Source of the DNA: Stenocarpella maydis | Taxonomy: Eukaryota; Ascomycota; Sordariomycetes; Diaporthales; Diaporthaceae | Assembly: GCA_002270565.1 (NCBI GenBank) | Contig: NQMI01000123.1 | Location: 78,399 to 142,398, forward strand | Length of the DNA stretch: 64,000 bases | Reading direction: 5' to 3' | Shown: positions 53,300 through 64,000 of the stretch, one piece after another | Numbering within the stretch: the first letter of the stretch is position 1 | How the letters are laid out: every line of letters begins with the position of its first letter | Translations under genes and position numbers: made by a program | Notes under the pieces: model-generated | What the model saw: the letters and a program-made list of their open reading frames with translations, nothing else | Database searches by the model: none | What the model was told of the DNA's origin: nothing

Positions 53300-55841
53300 A
53301 TGGCACCCGATGCCCCAGGTTCGTCTCGCCCTCTCTGCGCCATACTGGAAATGCGCCACGAAGCTTCTCTGGCCCAACATCACGTCTCTCCTGGCTGACC
53401 CATATCTATCCTTGCAGCCCAGGACACAATCCGCATCCTTGTGGCAACGGACAACCATGTCGGCTACCAGGAGCGCGATGCCATCCGGAAGGATGACAGC
53501 TGGAAGACCTTTGACGAGATCATGAACCTGGCTAGGACCCAAGACGTAGGCTTCCGTGCTTTGCCCCTCTCTCTGTTATACTCCCTGCGTCCTGCCTTCA
53601 GGCATGCCTGTTCGCAATTAACACGAACTAACCTTTACTGATCCCAGGTCGACATGGTCCTCCTCGGCGGCGACCTCTTCCACGACAACAAACCCTCCCG
53701 CAAGTCCATGTACCAGGTCATGCGCTCCCTCCGCAAGAACTGCCTCGGCATGAAACCCTGCGAGCTTGAGTTTCTCTCCGACGCCAACGAGGTCTTTGAG
53801 GGTGCCTTCCCCCACGTCAACTACGAGGACCCCGACATGAACATCTCCATACCCGTCTTCTCCATTCACGGCAACCACGACGACCCAAGCGGCGACGGCC
53901 ACTACTGCTCCCTCGACCTGCTGCAGGTTGCCGGGCTGGTCAACTACTTCGGGAGGGTCCCCGAGGTGAACAACATCCAGGTCAAGCCCGTCCTGCTGCA
54001 GAAGGGGAGGACCAAGCTCGCCCTGTACGGCATCAGCAACGTCAGGGATGAGCGCCTGTTCCGTACCTTTCGGGACAGCTGCGTCTCGTTCTTTCGACCC
54101 ACCCAGCAGGCCTCTGACTTCTTCAACCTCTTGACCGTCCATCAGAACCACCACGCCCACACTTCCACCTCGTACCTGCCCGAGGACGTCCTGCCAGAAT
54201 GGATGAATCTCGTCGTCTGGGGCCACGAGCATGAGTGCGTCATGGAGCCCAAGCACAACCCAGAGACGGGCTTCGATGTCATCCAGCCTGGCTCGTCCGT
54301 CGCCACCTCCCTGATCCCCGCCGAAGCCGTCCAGAAGCAGGTTGCCATCGTCTCCATCACCGGAACAGCATACGAGGTCAGGCCCATCCCGCTCAAGACA
54401 GTCCGCCCCTTTGTCCAAAAGGAAATCGTCCTGCGCGAGATCCCAGCATTTGCAAAGGTTCAGGCGGTCAAGAATAACCGCGAGAAGGTCACAAAGCTGC
54501 TCATCCTCGAGGTCGAGAGCATGATAGAGCAGGCCAACCGGGACTGGCTCGAGCTGCAGGACGAGCTCGAGGATGAGATCCCCGCGGAGGACCGGCCGCT
54601 CCCCCTGATACGGCTCAAGGTCGAGCACACCGCAGACGAGGGTGCCGAATTCGACGTCGAGAACCCCCAGCGCTTCTCGAACCGCTTCGTGGGGAGGGTG
54701 GCCAACATCAACGACGTCGTGGCCTTTTACCGCAAGAAAAGAAACCCCAGTGAGTCACTGAGGATATTCCGCAGGCAGAGAGTCTGGACTTGGCTAAATG
54801 AGAGTAATAGAACGCGCAACAGACGACCCATCAATACCTGAGCGCGTCATGGAGGCCATCGGGAATGACGAGGTGCTCAAGCCCGACGTCCTGGTCAGGG
54901 AGTTCCTGGCCCAGAGCTCGCTCAAGGTCCTGCCCAAGAACGAGTTCATGGACAGGATCGTGACCTACGTCAACAAGTCCGCCCCCCACATCATGGAGGA
55001 CTTCCTGGAGGAGTCCCTGAGCAAGTCGCTGAAGGCAGCCGTGAGGCTCCAGGGCGACGAGCCTGACGCCGATATCGACTCGCTGCTCGAGATCGTCAAG
55101 AAATACAACGAAGACAATTTTGACAAGGAGGGGAGACGTGCAGGTTTGCCGAGGAGGCGGTTGAAGGAGAGGCCAGACGACTACGACTCTGATCTAGGAG
55201 CTCACTGGGGTGGTGACCAGTCTCACTGGTACTGGGCAGAGCCGGAGGAGCCAGCCCCGGCGAAGAAGACGGCGACGAGGGCGGCAAGTAGCCGGAACCG
55301 ACGCAGCACTAGTGATGAGGACGTCGAGAGGGACGACATGTTTGTCTCTCAGGCAGACCAAGACGACGCGCCAGAGTCGCCGCAGCCATCTCCCAGGCCG
55401 GCTCCCAAGCGTGGGGCCACAGCGAAAAAGGCGCCGGCCAAGAAAGCGCCGGCCACCAAAAAGACACCAGCAACACGTGGCCGGGCCAGGAAGACCATCG
55501 CCGTGGTCAGCGATGAAGATGACGAGGGGGAAGCGGTGGGAGAGGCAGATGCCATGTCGGAGGATGCGTTCATGGACATGGACGAGGAGGCTGACCCGCC
55601 GGCGCCACCACCGAAGCGAGCCACCCGCACCACCAAGGCGGCTGCGGCGCCCAAAAAGACGGCACCGTCCTCCCGAGCCACCAAAGCTGCGCCGGCGGCC
55701 AAGACGCGGCAGACGACCTTGAACTTCTCGCAGTCGCAGCGTCAGAAAACTCTCGAAATTAGTGCTGATGAGATCGATGATGATGACTCCGACGACCCCT
55801 TTGAGTCGGTGGCACCGACTACGAGGAGCAGACGGCGGTAG
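53300..55841 (+). CDS. mre11: MRE11 double-strand-break repair nuclease
   Basis: Four exons: 53300-53318 (MAPDAP), 53418-53545, 53648 to ~54749 and ~54810-55841, about 760 residues. The phosphodiesterase motifs are [49 protein letters not shown] and [10 protein letters not shown], which together supply the manganese ligands. [10 protein letters not shown] and the capping domain follow, then the DNA-binding region (..[13 protein letters not shown]..). The C-terminal ~220 residues are low-complexity and basic/acidic with [14 protein letters not shown] and RGRARK, as in other fungal MRE11 tails. MRE11 works with RAD50 and NBS1/XRS2 in end resection and checkpoint signalling. All catalytic histidines and aspartates look intact. 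Confidence 0.96.
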
Positions 55842-56456
55842 TCAAGTGGCTGCGTCAAACGGGATGGACCAAGGGCCGGTCGGGCTTGCACGAGAATATG
55901 AAACCTCAGGCGCTGAGAAATGCGGCTGTGGGTAATGTTTGATGATGTATTAACAGCGCGGCGATCTTGGCTGGGCTTTGCTTTGGGATCATTTGGCCGG
56001 ATACACTGTACCTGGGCATAGAGGTACGCCTAGGTAGGTCTTTGAATTGCAGGCATCCTTAAGAGCCTCTTATCTGGCGACTTGCACGACGTACACGCGT
56101 GGCATACAGTTTGCCGTCAAGTTGGCCAGCTCATATCTGCAGCCTAACTGGCCCTCATGCAATGACCCCCCGGGTCCAACACAAGCTCTTCTGATATCCA
56201 ACACGCATCAAATCTCTTGTCACCAGATGTTGCAAGTGCCGGGCCAGTATGGCGGCTTTTGGCTATTTGACAGATGAGGAAGGGGGGTCTGCGTAGACAC
56301 AATTACGTCAGCATTTCGCCGGCCGGCACCGAGGCAGTGTTGGAGGCCAGCCGAGCGCCTCCCAAGCAATGCGACCGACATGACCTCGACCCATCATAAG
56401 CAACAACACACCACAGCCTCGTCACGGTCGCTGCATGTACGATCATCGCCGCGATA
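55842..56456. other. Intergenic region
   Basis: About 0.6 kb between MRE11 and TAF10, with a CGCCTAGGTAGG variant of the recurring motif near 56028. It should contain the TAF10 promoter. No gene. Confidence 0.45.
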
Positions 56457-57183
<727 letters not shown>

Positions 57184-57699
57184 GGGGGTGACGGGCCAGT
57201 TATGGTCTGCTTGGAGCAGAACCGACAAGGAGGGGACTTGGTGTCTACCACTATTTCTGCACAGGCACCATTCGGGCGCGGTGGCGCTCATTTTTCTTGT
57301 TTTTTGAAAGGCGTTCACGTAAGGGAAGGATCACGGCGTTTTGGGGAAGGCAAGACTGCATTTCTCGCACATGACCACCCGGAGGGAGCGGGCGCTGTTT
57401 TGACACGATGAACCGCCCGCCGCCTTCAGTAATGCAACATCACCAGAGTCGCCTCGTAGCTTCTGACATTCGTGCGGAATGTGTCGCAATACCCCATCCG
57501 GCTCACAGCCGCGGGGATAGCCATCCACCACGCCGTCCCATATTTTCCAACCACATGGCGGCGGAGTACCACAACGAGGATGCTCCTACCAGTCCTCGAT
57601 GTGCGCATGGCACCAGATACCGGCTCTGAACGTCCCGGGTAGCAGCTTTCCCCCCTTCCAAAGGCCTGATTCAGATCTTGATCGTTCCTACGGCCACTT
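57184..57699. other. Tail-to-tail intergenic spacer
   Basis: About 0.5 kb between the stops of TAF10 and the mitochondrial uS19 gene. No gene; frames there are shadows. Confidence 0.5.
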
Positions 57700-58240
57700 C
57701 TATTTCTTGTCGTAGACGAATGGCTTCCGCGTCCTAGCGCGACAAAGTCAGCCCGCAGCCTCCACTCGGGAAGCGCAGCACCAGCGGGTGGTCCCGGGGG
57801 GGGGGGGGGAAACGTACTCGGAGACCGCCATGTCTCGGTTATGGCCCCGGGGTTGTCACTTCGTGTAACCTCAAAGGTCATGCCCACGAAGCTGGGGAGG
57901 ACGGTGGCGGAGCGGGCCTGCGTGCGGATCGGGGGCGTGTACTTGCCGGGCACGGGCTTGACGAGGGGGAGGCTGGAGACGCGTTTGGTTCCGAGGTTAG
58001 TAGTTCATCAGCGGCACGGGGGAATCGCGTCCGAACGGAGGCGGAGGAGGAGGAGGAGGAGGAGGAGGCATGTAGTGGCTGGGACATACGGGACGATGTG
58101 TGGCCCTGAGAGTGTGTCGCGTCAGTCAGTCTCCGGGGCGTATATATATACACAGGCATTGGGAGGGGAGATGGTGTGGCCGTCCGCGTGAGCTCACCTT
58201 TCCAGATCGACCGCTTGAGTAGTGCCCTCGTGGGCTGCAT
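57700..58240 (-). CDS. rsm19: Mitochondrial ribosomal protein uS19 (Rsm19-like)
   Basis: A small gene with several introns. Exon 1 starts at 58240 (MQPTRALLKRSIWKG). A tiny exon gives PHIVP. The next gives LPLVKPVPGKYTPPIRTQAR then SATVLPSFVGMTFEV. The last short exon reads TRKPFVYDKK with a TAG at 57702-57700. These are the conserved parts of uS19m. The region between FVGMTFEV and TRKPF should carry ITEDMVGHKLGEF; here the frame reads AITETW, while a one-base change would give ITEDM. A 14-G homopolymer lies just beyond, in the presumed last intron. A small sequence error is therefore likely. The protein works in the mitochondrial small ribosomal subunit. Confidence 0.78.
57796..57809 (+). 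repeat. Poly-G homopolymer (14 bp)
   Basis: Fourteen consecutive G bases inside the presumed last intron of the uS19m gene, a typical place for length errors. Confidence 0.9.
58041..58069 (+). repeat. (GGA)n microsatellite in an intron of the uS19m gene
   Basis: About nine GGA units between the PHIVP exon and the LPLVKPVPG exon. Confidence 0.85.
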
Positions 58241-58473
58241 CTTGGCTGCGTGTGTGCTGTGCGGCGGGGGGATGTGACAGGACCTCAAGTCGTCAAACAT
58301 TGACGACGGGGTGCTTCGACATTTCGACCGGGAACTTTTTGGTAGCGTCGTCTGGCAGGGGCACACGGGCACGGGCCATGCAGTGCGGAGGGTCTTGATG
58401 CATCCGTTCCGCGCAACCCCAAAGATCAGGGGTCTCCACCTAGATATATTTCACCCAAGACCTTCACAATATT

Positions 58474-59570
58474 GTAATGATCACACCAAACCTTTATGGG
58501 GTTCAGTAGGTAACCTATAAGGTTTATGTTAGCAGAGCCGCATAGAGGTAATACTTAACTAAGTTATAGTATACAAAGACAGTATCTATAAAGAGGGTAT
58601 AATCAGAAGCTATAAAGCTATCCAGTTAGTAGGACTAAATACTTAGATTAATCACTAAAGAGTCTATTCTATAAGAGCTATCTACTATAGTAATAATCAT
58701 ATCCACATATATTCCAACTCTTCATTCATAGTTAACAGAATTAATAATAATCCTATTAATTAAGTATTACTTAATGAAATCAATAGTAACTCCATTAATT
58801 ATAGTAGATTGTTATGATCACACCAAACCTTTATAGGGTTCAGTAGGTAACCTATAGGGTTTATATTAGCAGAGCGGTATAGAGGCAGCACATGACTGAG
58901 TTGCAGTATATGAAGATGCTGTTATAAAGAGGGTATGATCACAAGCTATAAGGCTATCTAATTGGTAAGATTAAATACTTAGATTAATAATTAAAGAATC
59001 TGTTTTATAAAAGCTATCTATTATAGTAATAACCATATCCTTATATATGCTAACTCTTCAGTACCTGGTTGCTAAGTGTAATGATTAAAGGGTTTCCAAG
59101 TACATTAAACTTAAAAGATCAAGGGTGTATATTCGGAATACATTATTAGGCGGTTGTTAAGCAATATTGTTAACTAACAATAATCACTAGCTATAAGGCT
59201 ATCCAATATCAGGATTAAATACTTAGATTAACGACTGAAGAGTCTATTCCATAAAAACTATCTACTATAGTGATAACCATATCCGTATATATATTCCGAC
59301 TCTTTAGTAGGTCGCAGGCTTACATACCAAGCCATCAAGCCATTACATAAGGCTTAATACTTTATCCTTCAAGCGGGCTCATATAGCTTGCAACCAAGCG
59401 TTGCAAGCCGGACCCTAACCCTAATAAGGTAGTATTACTAATTAGATCAGGCGGGACAACCTCTTCAGGAGCTATTTCTCGCCCTGCAGGGTTATCTTCT
59501 GCAGTAGTTAGTCGCTAATATATATTAGCTCATAATACTATCTCCCTCCTTACTTCTTTTATCCTCAAAA
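58474..59570 (-). mobile_element. Nested RIP-decayed LTR-like copies
   Basis: TGATCACACCAAACCTTTAT starts two similar units at ~58479 and ~58819 (each ~250 bp). A third, partial unit at ~59060-59310 shares GACTAAATACTTAGATTA-type and ATCTACTATAGTGATAACCAT-type words. The stretch 59050-59560 is the reverse complement relative of 27020-27470, including CCCTAACCCTAA at 59411-59424. Comparison shows many C-to-T/G-to-A changes. The left boundary at 58474 marks a sudden switch from GC-balanced to AT-rich DNA. Confidence 0.6.
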
Positions 59571-59639
59571 GTGCTCCGTAAGTTATTTTCATTCGTTAGT
59601 ACCTCCATTTATACCTTCCTAATCCGTTATATCATCCGG

Positions 59640-60180
59640 AGTTAAGGATTTCTAGGTTTCCAAATTATCTCATCATTCCAGAAAGGTCAAGCAACATGAT
59701 TCCTTATTATTTATCATTCTGCAGAACGCTATCATTATGCAACCTTATTCTTCTTATAAGGCGCAGGGCATCAAGAGTTATAAGGTCTTAAAGAAGGCCT
59801 CCCATTATTATATTAAGTGCATTCGGTAGCAGCAGTTAAAGTGTAATATCCTGGAACTAAATAACTCCAAGAATCTTTTATATATCTCAGCTTAGCATTA
59901 AAAACTAGAGGATAAGATTAAAGAATTAGAAAAGAGGCTCCTTCGGTTGCGCAAGCAGAAGCATATATAGCGTAAGCGGATATCTCAGGCTATCTATTGG
60001 GGTTTATTGAATTTGGATAAGTTGGATCATATAAAAAAGGAGGAAGCTAATACCGAGCAGAGGCAGATCGCCGAGCAGTCCGCTAAGGTAGTTCACCAAA
60101 GTTCCACTAAAGAGGCTGGTAGGATGGTAGCGCAGGAGGCATAACTGCATTCTAAGAGTAAAGTAGGAGTTTTTAATTAG
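59640..60180 (+). mobile_element. Decayed transposase-like C-terminal remnant
   Basis: A stop-interrupted plus frame reads KLEDKIKELEKRLLRLRKQK, then RKRISQAIYWGLLNLDKL and EEANTEQRQIAEQSAKVVHQ. A coiled stretch, a basic patch and a Gln/Glu-rich end are reminiscent of the tails of fungal pogo-type transposases. No catalytic motif is seen, so the class is tentative. Confidence 0.3.
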
Positions 60181-60235
60181 AGTTCCTTAATGGATAATAA
60201 TACTAATTAGTCTGAATTTATGGGTATTGGTAATT

Positions 60236-60450
60236 CTGATGAATTTGTGCTATAGAATAGCATTCAGTTCAGCGTGTATTTCGGCAGGGTTGCAGTATGG
60301 TGCTCTAAGGCGAATTCAGACGATTAACAATGGTCTGGACAACTTTATATTGAATTAAGTTGGGCTTCTATAAGCCCTCCTTATATACCCTCCAACATCG
60401 TCTCACCCCTAGGCATGCTGTGGTAGGCTCTAGTGCAAATTTGCAAATGC
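60236..60450 (+). repeat. 215-bp dispersed direct repeat, copy 2 (RIP-mutated)
   Basis: Gap-free partner of 27901-28115. Of 16 mismatches, 13 are A or T here where the left copy has G or C. After it the sequence continues CGGAAAATTCGCCC, which shows what may lie at the N run in the left copy. Confidence 0.9.
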
Positions 60451-60709
60451 CGGAAAATTCGCCCTTCCAACACACCATCTTTAGTTCCAAGCAACTAGCC
60501 AACCATAGCCCTAGCAATACCCAAATTAAGTATATATAAACTTCAGAAATCAAGCTATCTAATATACTAAGTTATATACTTTTTGGGTAAGAAATAAGGG
60601 TAATGCAGAGGTCTGAATTAAGGTGCAAATGCAGGCCAAAATAATCGACTTACGGCCATCAAACTCATCTTGCGTTGTGCACACACTAGGCGTACTTAGC
60701 CTGACTTGC

Positions 60710-60781
60710 AAGTCTAGGGTAACTCCTTGCAAGAAGTCTAGGGTAACTGCTTGCACGAAGTCTAGGGTAACTCCTTGCATG
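60710..60781 (+). repeat. Tandem repeat, 3 x 24 bp
   Basis: Three adjacent units of AAGTCTAGGGTAACTCCTTG plus CANG, at 60710-60733, 60734-60757 and 60758-60781, with only two or three variable positions. They lie within the presumed LTR of the copia element. Confidence 0.88.
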
Positions 60782-60816
60782 AAGTGCCAACGCCCTGCTG
60801 AGCGGTTCCATTTAAC

Positions 60817-63800
60817 ACCCCTTCTATTAAAGATATAGGTCTAATAGGCCTATAGCATTTAACCCTTACTCTAAAATGGAAATGTAAGAGAGAAATATAA
60901 GTAAAGAAAAGCCCCCTAATAAAAAGAAATCTATCTACTAAAGAAATAGTGGCTAGAGGGCCCTATTAGCCCTCTTCTAATCCACTAACCCTACCAGACC
61001 TAATAGGCCTAGAAATACCTGAAATTTAGGTGCTGGAAGGGCTTTCATAAGCCTATCTGCTACCATTTTGCTGGTCTTAAGGTATTTAACTTTAAGGGTC
61101 CCCTTCTAAACTTCAGCATATAAGTAGTAGTACCTAAGAAGCATATGCTTAGTTCGTTAGTAGTATAAAGGGTCCTTAGAAATAGAGATAGCGCCTATAT
61201 TATCTCTATAGAGGATCATTAGCCTAGGAATAGGCCTATTTAGTTTTATATAGAGCCCTTAAAGCTACTAGATTTCCCGAGTAGCCTCTATAAGCCATAT
61301 AAATTTAGCCTCTAGCATTAATAACGCTATAGTGCTTCCTCGCTTTGATTTCCAGGAAATAGGCCCTCCTCCTAGAGTAAATATATACCTATATATTAAT
61401 TTTAAGAAGGCCTTATTACTAGCATAATCGCTATTAGAATAGCCTATAGGCTCTAGGAGAGAGCTCTGTAGGGAGTCTTTAAGGCCCCTAGCAGAATACC
61501 TAATAGCAAGATGTTAATAGCTATTTAGGTACCTAAATAGGTTCTATACAGCTACTAAATGCTGGGAGTTAGATGCTTGGAGGGCTCTGGATAGCTATTA
61601 GACTGAGAGGCTAATATTAGGCCTAGTTTAGATAACTAAATATATAACAGTACTCACTATAGCCTGGAAGCGCTTATATTGAATTTAATTAAGTATAGGC
61701 CCTTTAATAGGACTTAAGTTGATTAAGTTTGGCTAGAGAGGAACTAAGATAGGCCTAGAACCCTCTAAGTTGAAGGTTCCAATAGCTTCCTTAATATACT
61801 AGCTCTGAGGGAGCTATAGGGTTCGGTTAGGGCGGTCCCTAATGATTCAAACACCTAAAAAGAAGCTTGCAGGGCCCCTGTCTTCTATAGTATACGCCTT
61901 GGGGATTTGGCGTTTTAGGGCCTGAATTTTAGAGATTCCAGGCCCTATTATTAGGCAGTCGTTAATATAGGACACTATAAATAGGCTTAACGCCCTGCTA
62001 TAGAAGATAACGGAGTCTGGGAGTAGCGGTTTAAAGCCAAGACCTTTCAAAAGATTAATAACTATCTATTGCCACTCCCTAGGGGCCTGCTTTAGGCCGT
62101 ATAGAGCTTTATTTAGCCGAATTATCTGCTGAGTAAAGGGGTTATAGCCAGCCCTAGCTAATAGCCATTGAATTTAGCTACTAGCTTGGGCTGCAAATTC
62201 TTTAAACCCCTCTGGAAGCTNCTAAGGTAGAGGCTTAGGTGTCTTGGATGGGTCCTTATAAAGTCCAAGCCTAGATATTGTAATTAGATCCTTTATAGCT
62301 ATATTAGGTATCTTAGATATTAGGATAGGTAGCTGGTTCTTTAAGCTATTAGGGGTAATAGGAGTTTTGCTTAACCTAGAAGTCCGGATATTAGTAGGCC
62401 TTAAAAGATTAGCCTTATTAAATCTTACTATAAGGAAGCCTAGCAGATTTTATTCTAGCTCTAATCCTATACCAGGTATAGCATAATACTTAATCTCTCC
62501 CTTATTTATCCCTAAGATATTAGCTTAAGAGTATATAATATTCTTTTCTGCTATAAGCCTCTTATACTTATTATAGCTAATAACTAGAGTATTCTGGATG
62601 CCCCTAATCGGATGCCTGGATCTATTAATTTCTGATTGAATAGCAAAACCCTAGATAAGAGCTCAGGTTTTCTTAGCGGGCAAGCTAGGAGGGGCGGATT
62701 TAAGTAGCCTGGTCTTGATCCAGTCTCCGAACTCCTACCTATTCTTTCTATAATACTCCTGGAAGAAAAAAAGCAATATAGGTGGCTATAAGGAGTCCAT
62801 AGGTAGTTAATCCCAGCTGCAGCATGACCTTCACCTGGATTGCTATGCATGCCTATTTTAAGAATCCTTTAGGTAGCCTAAGGGTAAGGAAGTATATAAT
62901 ATAGTCCTTTATATAGGGGTATATCCTATTATAAGTTCTTTAATTAGGATAAGTATTGATTATATTAAGCTATTTTATATCCCTATTAAAGATGCTTAAT
63001 ACCTAATGATCTGGGGTATATATGACTTGGATGATGAACCTCTAGCTGTCCTTTAGTGAGTAGTATCTCTATAATCTAGGGGGTTCTCCATTAATATTAT
63101 AGGTTATGGGTACCATAAAGATTAGGTTGCTGAAATTAATTAGCTGCTAATTAATACGCCCTAGAATATAATTAGTATGCAGGTATGCCCCTTAAGCTAG
63201 GAGACCTTCTATATTATAAAGGGTTATAAGGAAGTTGCTATAGTGAGTGCTAAATAGGTTCTTCTACCTAGGGGGGTCTCTAAATTAAGGATAGGGATTA
63301 ATGCCCTTGAAATATATGTCTACTATCTGCTGCATATAATTATTATGCCCCTATTTTTGGTTCTATAAGAATGGTGATTATACTAAAAGGTCTGATATAT
63401 TAAAAGCTTAAGAGAGTACCAATCTATTATTAAGGATTCTGGTTTCAAATGGGTCTTTTATTGGGTCTATATTAGCTCTGTAATCCCAATTTCCTTAATT
63501 ATAGATATTACATAGGTTGGGAAATTATAGCTGCTATATAGGGTTAATATTATTAAAATTTATAATAAAGGGTAATATTAAAAGTTGTGCTTTAAGGCTA
63601 ACCTAATTAGAAGGGTCTGGGTACTTAATGGTAGGTATAGGGGCGTTGGGATTATTTATGGGGCTGACTTAGCTCTTTGGACTATTAATAGCTATAAATT
63701 GGATTAATGGGGATCCCTTTTTTCTTTCCTTACCTTTCTTTATTGTTTGCTGGCTTAAGGAAGATATCTTTCTGATTAGTTGGACTGGGGAAAAGGGTGC

Positions 63801-64000
63801 TAAGGTAAGGAGAAATTAGGTAATGGAGGGGAGGTAATGAGTTTTGAGGGTAAAGGTTGATAGTTGCAGCAGCTTTTAAGTCTTAATGATGCAAGTTGTG
63901 CTGCGCTAATTAGAGATTAGCTGAGGTATAGTAGTTATGGAAGACGTAGTTAGGTTAGAGGTTATAGCAGAAAGGTAGGCTTTTATTAGAAGGGGAGCTT
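60817..64000 (-). mobile_element. Ty1/copia retrotransposon, RIP-decayed, truncated by the window end
   Basis: On the minus strand, pol runs toward lower coordinates. The reverse transcriptase part at ~62230-61847 reads LPEGFKEFAAQ, LNKALYGLKQAPREW, then a KGLGFKPLLPD stretch, SYINDCLIIGP and IEDRGPASFFLGV. The canonical YVDD is YIND here. The RNase H part at ~61330-61030 reads LMLEAKFIWLIEATREI, DNIGAISISKDPLYY, RTKHMLLRYYY and KMVADRLMKALPAPKF. Many stops and almost no CpG remain. A purine-rich tract then TGTTAAATGGAACC at 60817 suggests the 3' LTR start. The integrase and Gag regions (above ~62.3 kb) are not recognisable with confidence. An N lies at 62221. Confidence 0.75.

Noticed and set aside
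53618..54628. 336-codon minus frame inside MRE11
   Set aside because: Antisense shadow rich in Val/Leu/Asp; MRE11 motifs on the plus strand are unambiguous.

Overview
The window is filamentous-fungal nuclear DNA (Ascomycota, Pezizomycotina; most likely a Sordariomycete, genus not determinable by eye). The evidence is: short 50-90 bp GT-AG introns in almost every gene, fungal-specific families (Zn2Cys6 regulators, CYP68-like and CYP65/58-like P450s, AsaB-type hydroxylases, HET and ankyrin-type remnants, GH29 secreted fucosidase, MFS transporters), and AT-rich transposon graveyards whose C-to-T/G-to-A decay looks like repeat-induced point mutation (RIP).

Layout. (1) 1-12.4 kb: part of a secondary-metabolism-like cluster. 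It holds the 3' end of an AflR-like regulator, a CYP68-like P450, a PLP-dependent gamma-replacement enzyme of the O-acetylhomoserine sulfhydrylase family, a 2-oxoglutarate/Fe(II)-like oxygenase, a second P450 and an AsaB/GA4-desaturase-like oxygenase. No PKS, NRPS or terpene cyclase is visible; a core gene, if any, lies left of the window. (2) 12.4-31.5 kb: sparse region with degenerate HET-like and ankyrin-type remnants, an intact sugar-porter MFS gene, a GRDP-like protein with a 13-cysteine tail, a membrane F-box protein, a frameshifted gene, and a first RIP-decayed transposon block (26.87-30.45 kb), followed by a dead 3beta-HSD/Erg26-like fragment. (3) 31.5-45.6 kb: an accessory metabolic block with a Dal5-type transporter and a Zn2Cys6 regulator transcribed divergently, an FAH-family hydrolase, a dead isochorismatase-like hydrolase, an MFSD1-like transporter, a secreted alpha-L-fucosidase and a stand-alone enoyl-reductase-like MDR enzyme. 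(4) 45.6-58.3 kb: mostly conserved housekeeping DNA with an intron-containing tRNA-Val(AAC), a POF1-like nucleotidyltransferase, APC10/DOC1 divergent from MRE11, TAF10 and mitochondrial uS19. (5) 58.47-64 kb: an abrupt switch to RIP-decayed DNA with nested LTR fragments and a minus-strand Ty1/copia element running off the right edge.

The two transposon blocks are related. A 215-bp direct repeat (27901-28115 and 60236-60450) has 16 differences by eye, 13 of them C-to-T or G-to-A in the right copy. An LTR-like segment with telomere-like TTAGGG units occurs in both blocks in opposite orientations. Outside the genes, the 10-bp palindrome TACCTAGGTA recurs at least six times, all intergenic. The most interesting leads are the left-edge cluster around a PLP enzyme of the carbon-carbon-bond-forming type, the F-box/CxxC/membrane protein, the GRDP-like protein with a cysteine-rich tail, and the palindrome family.
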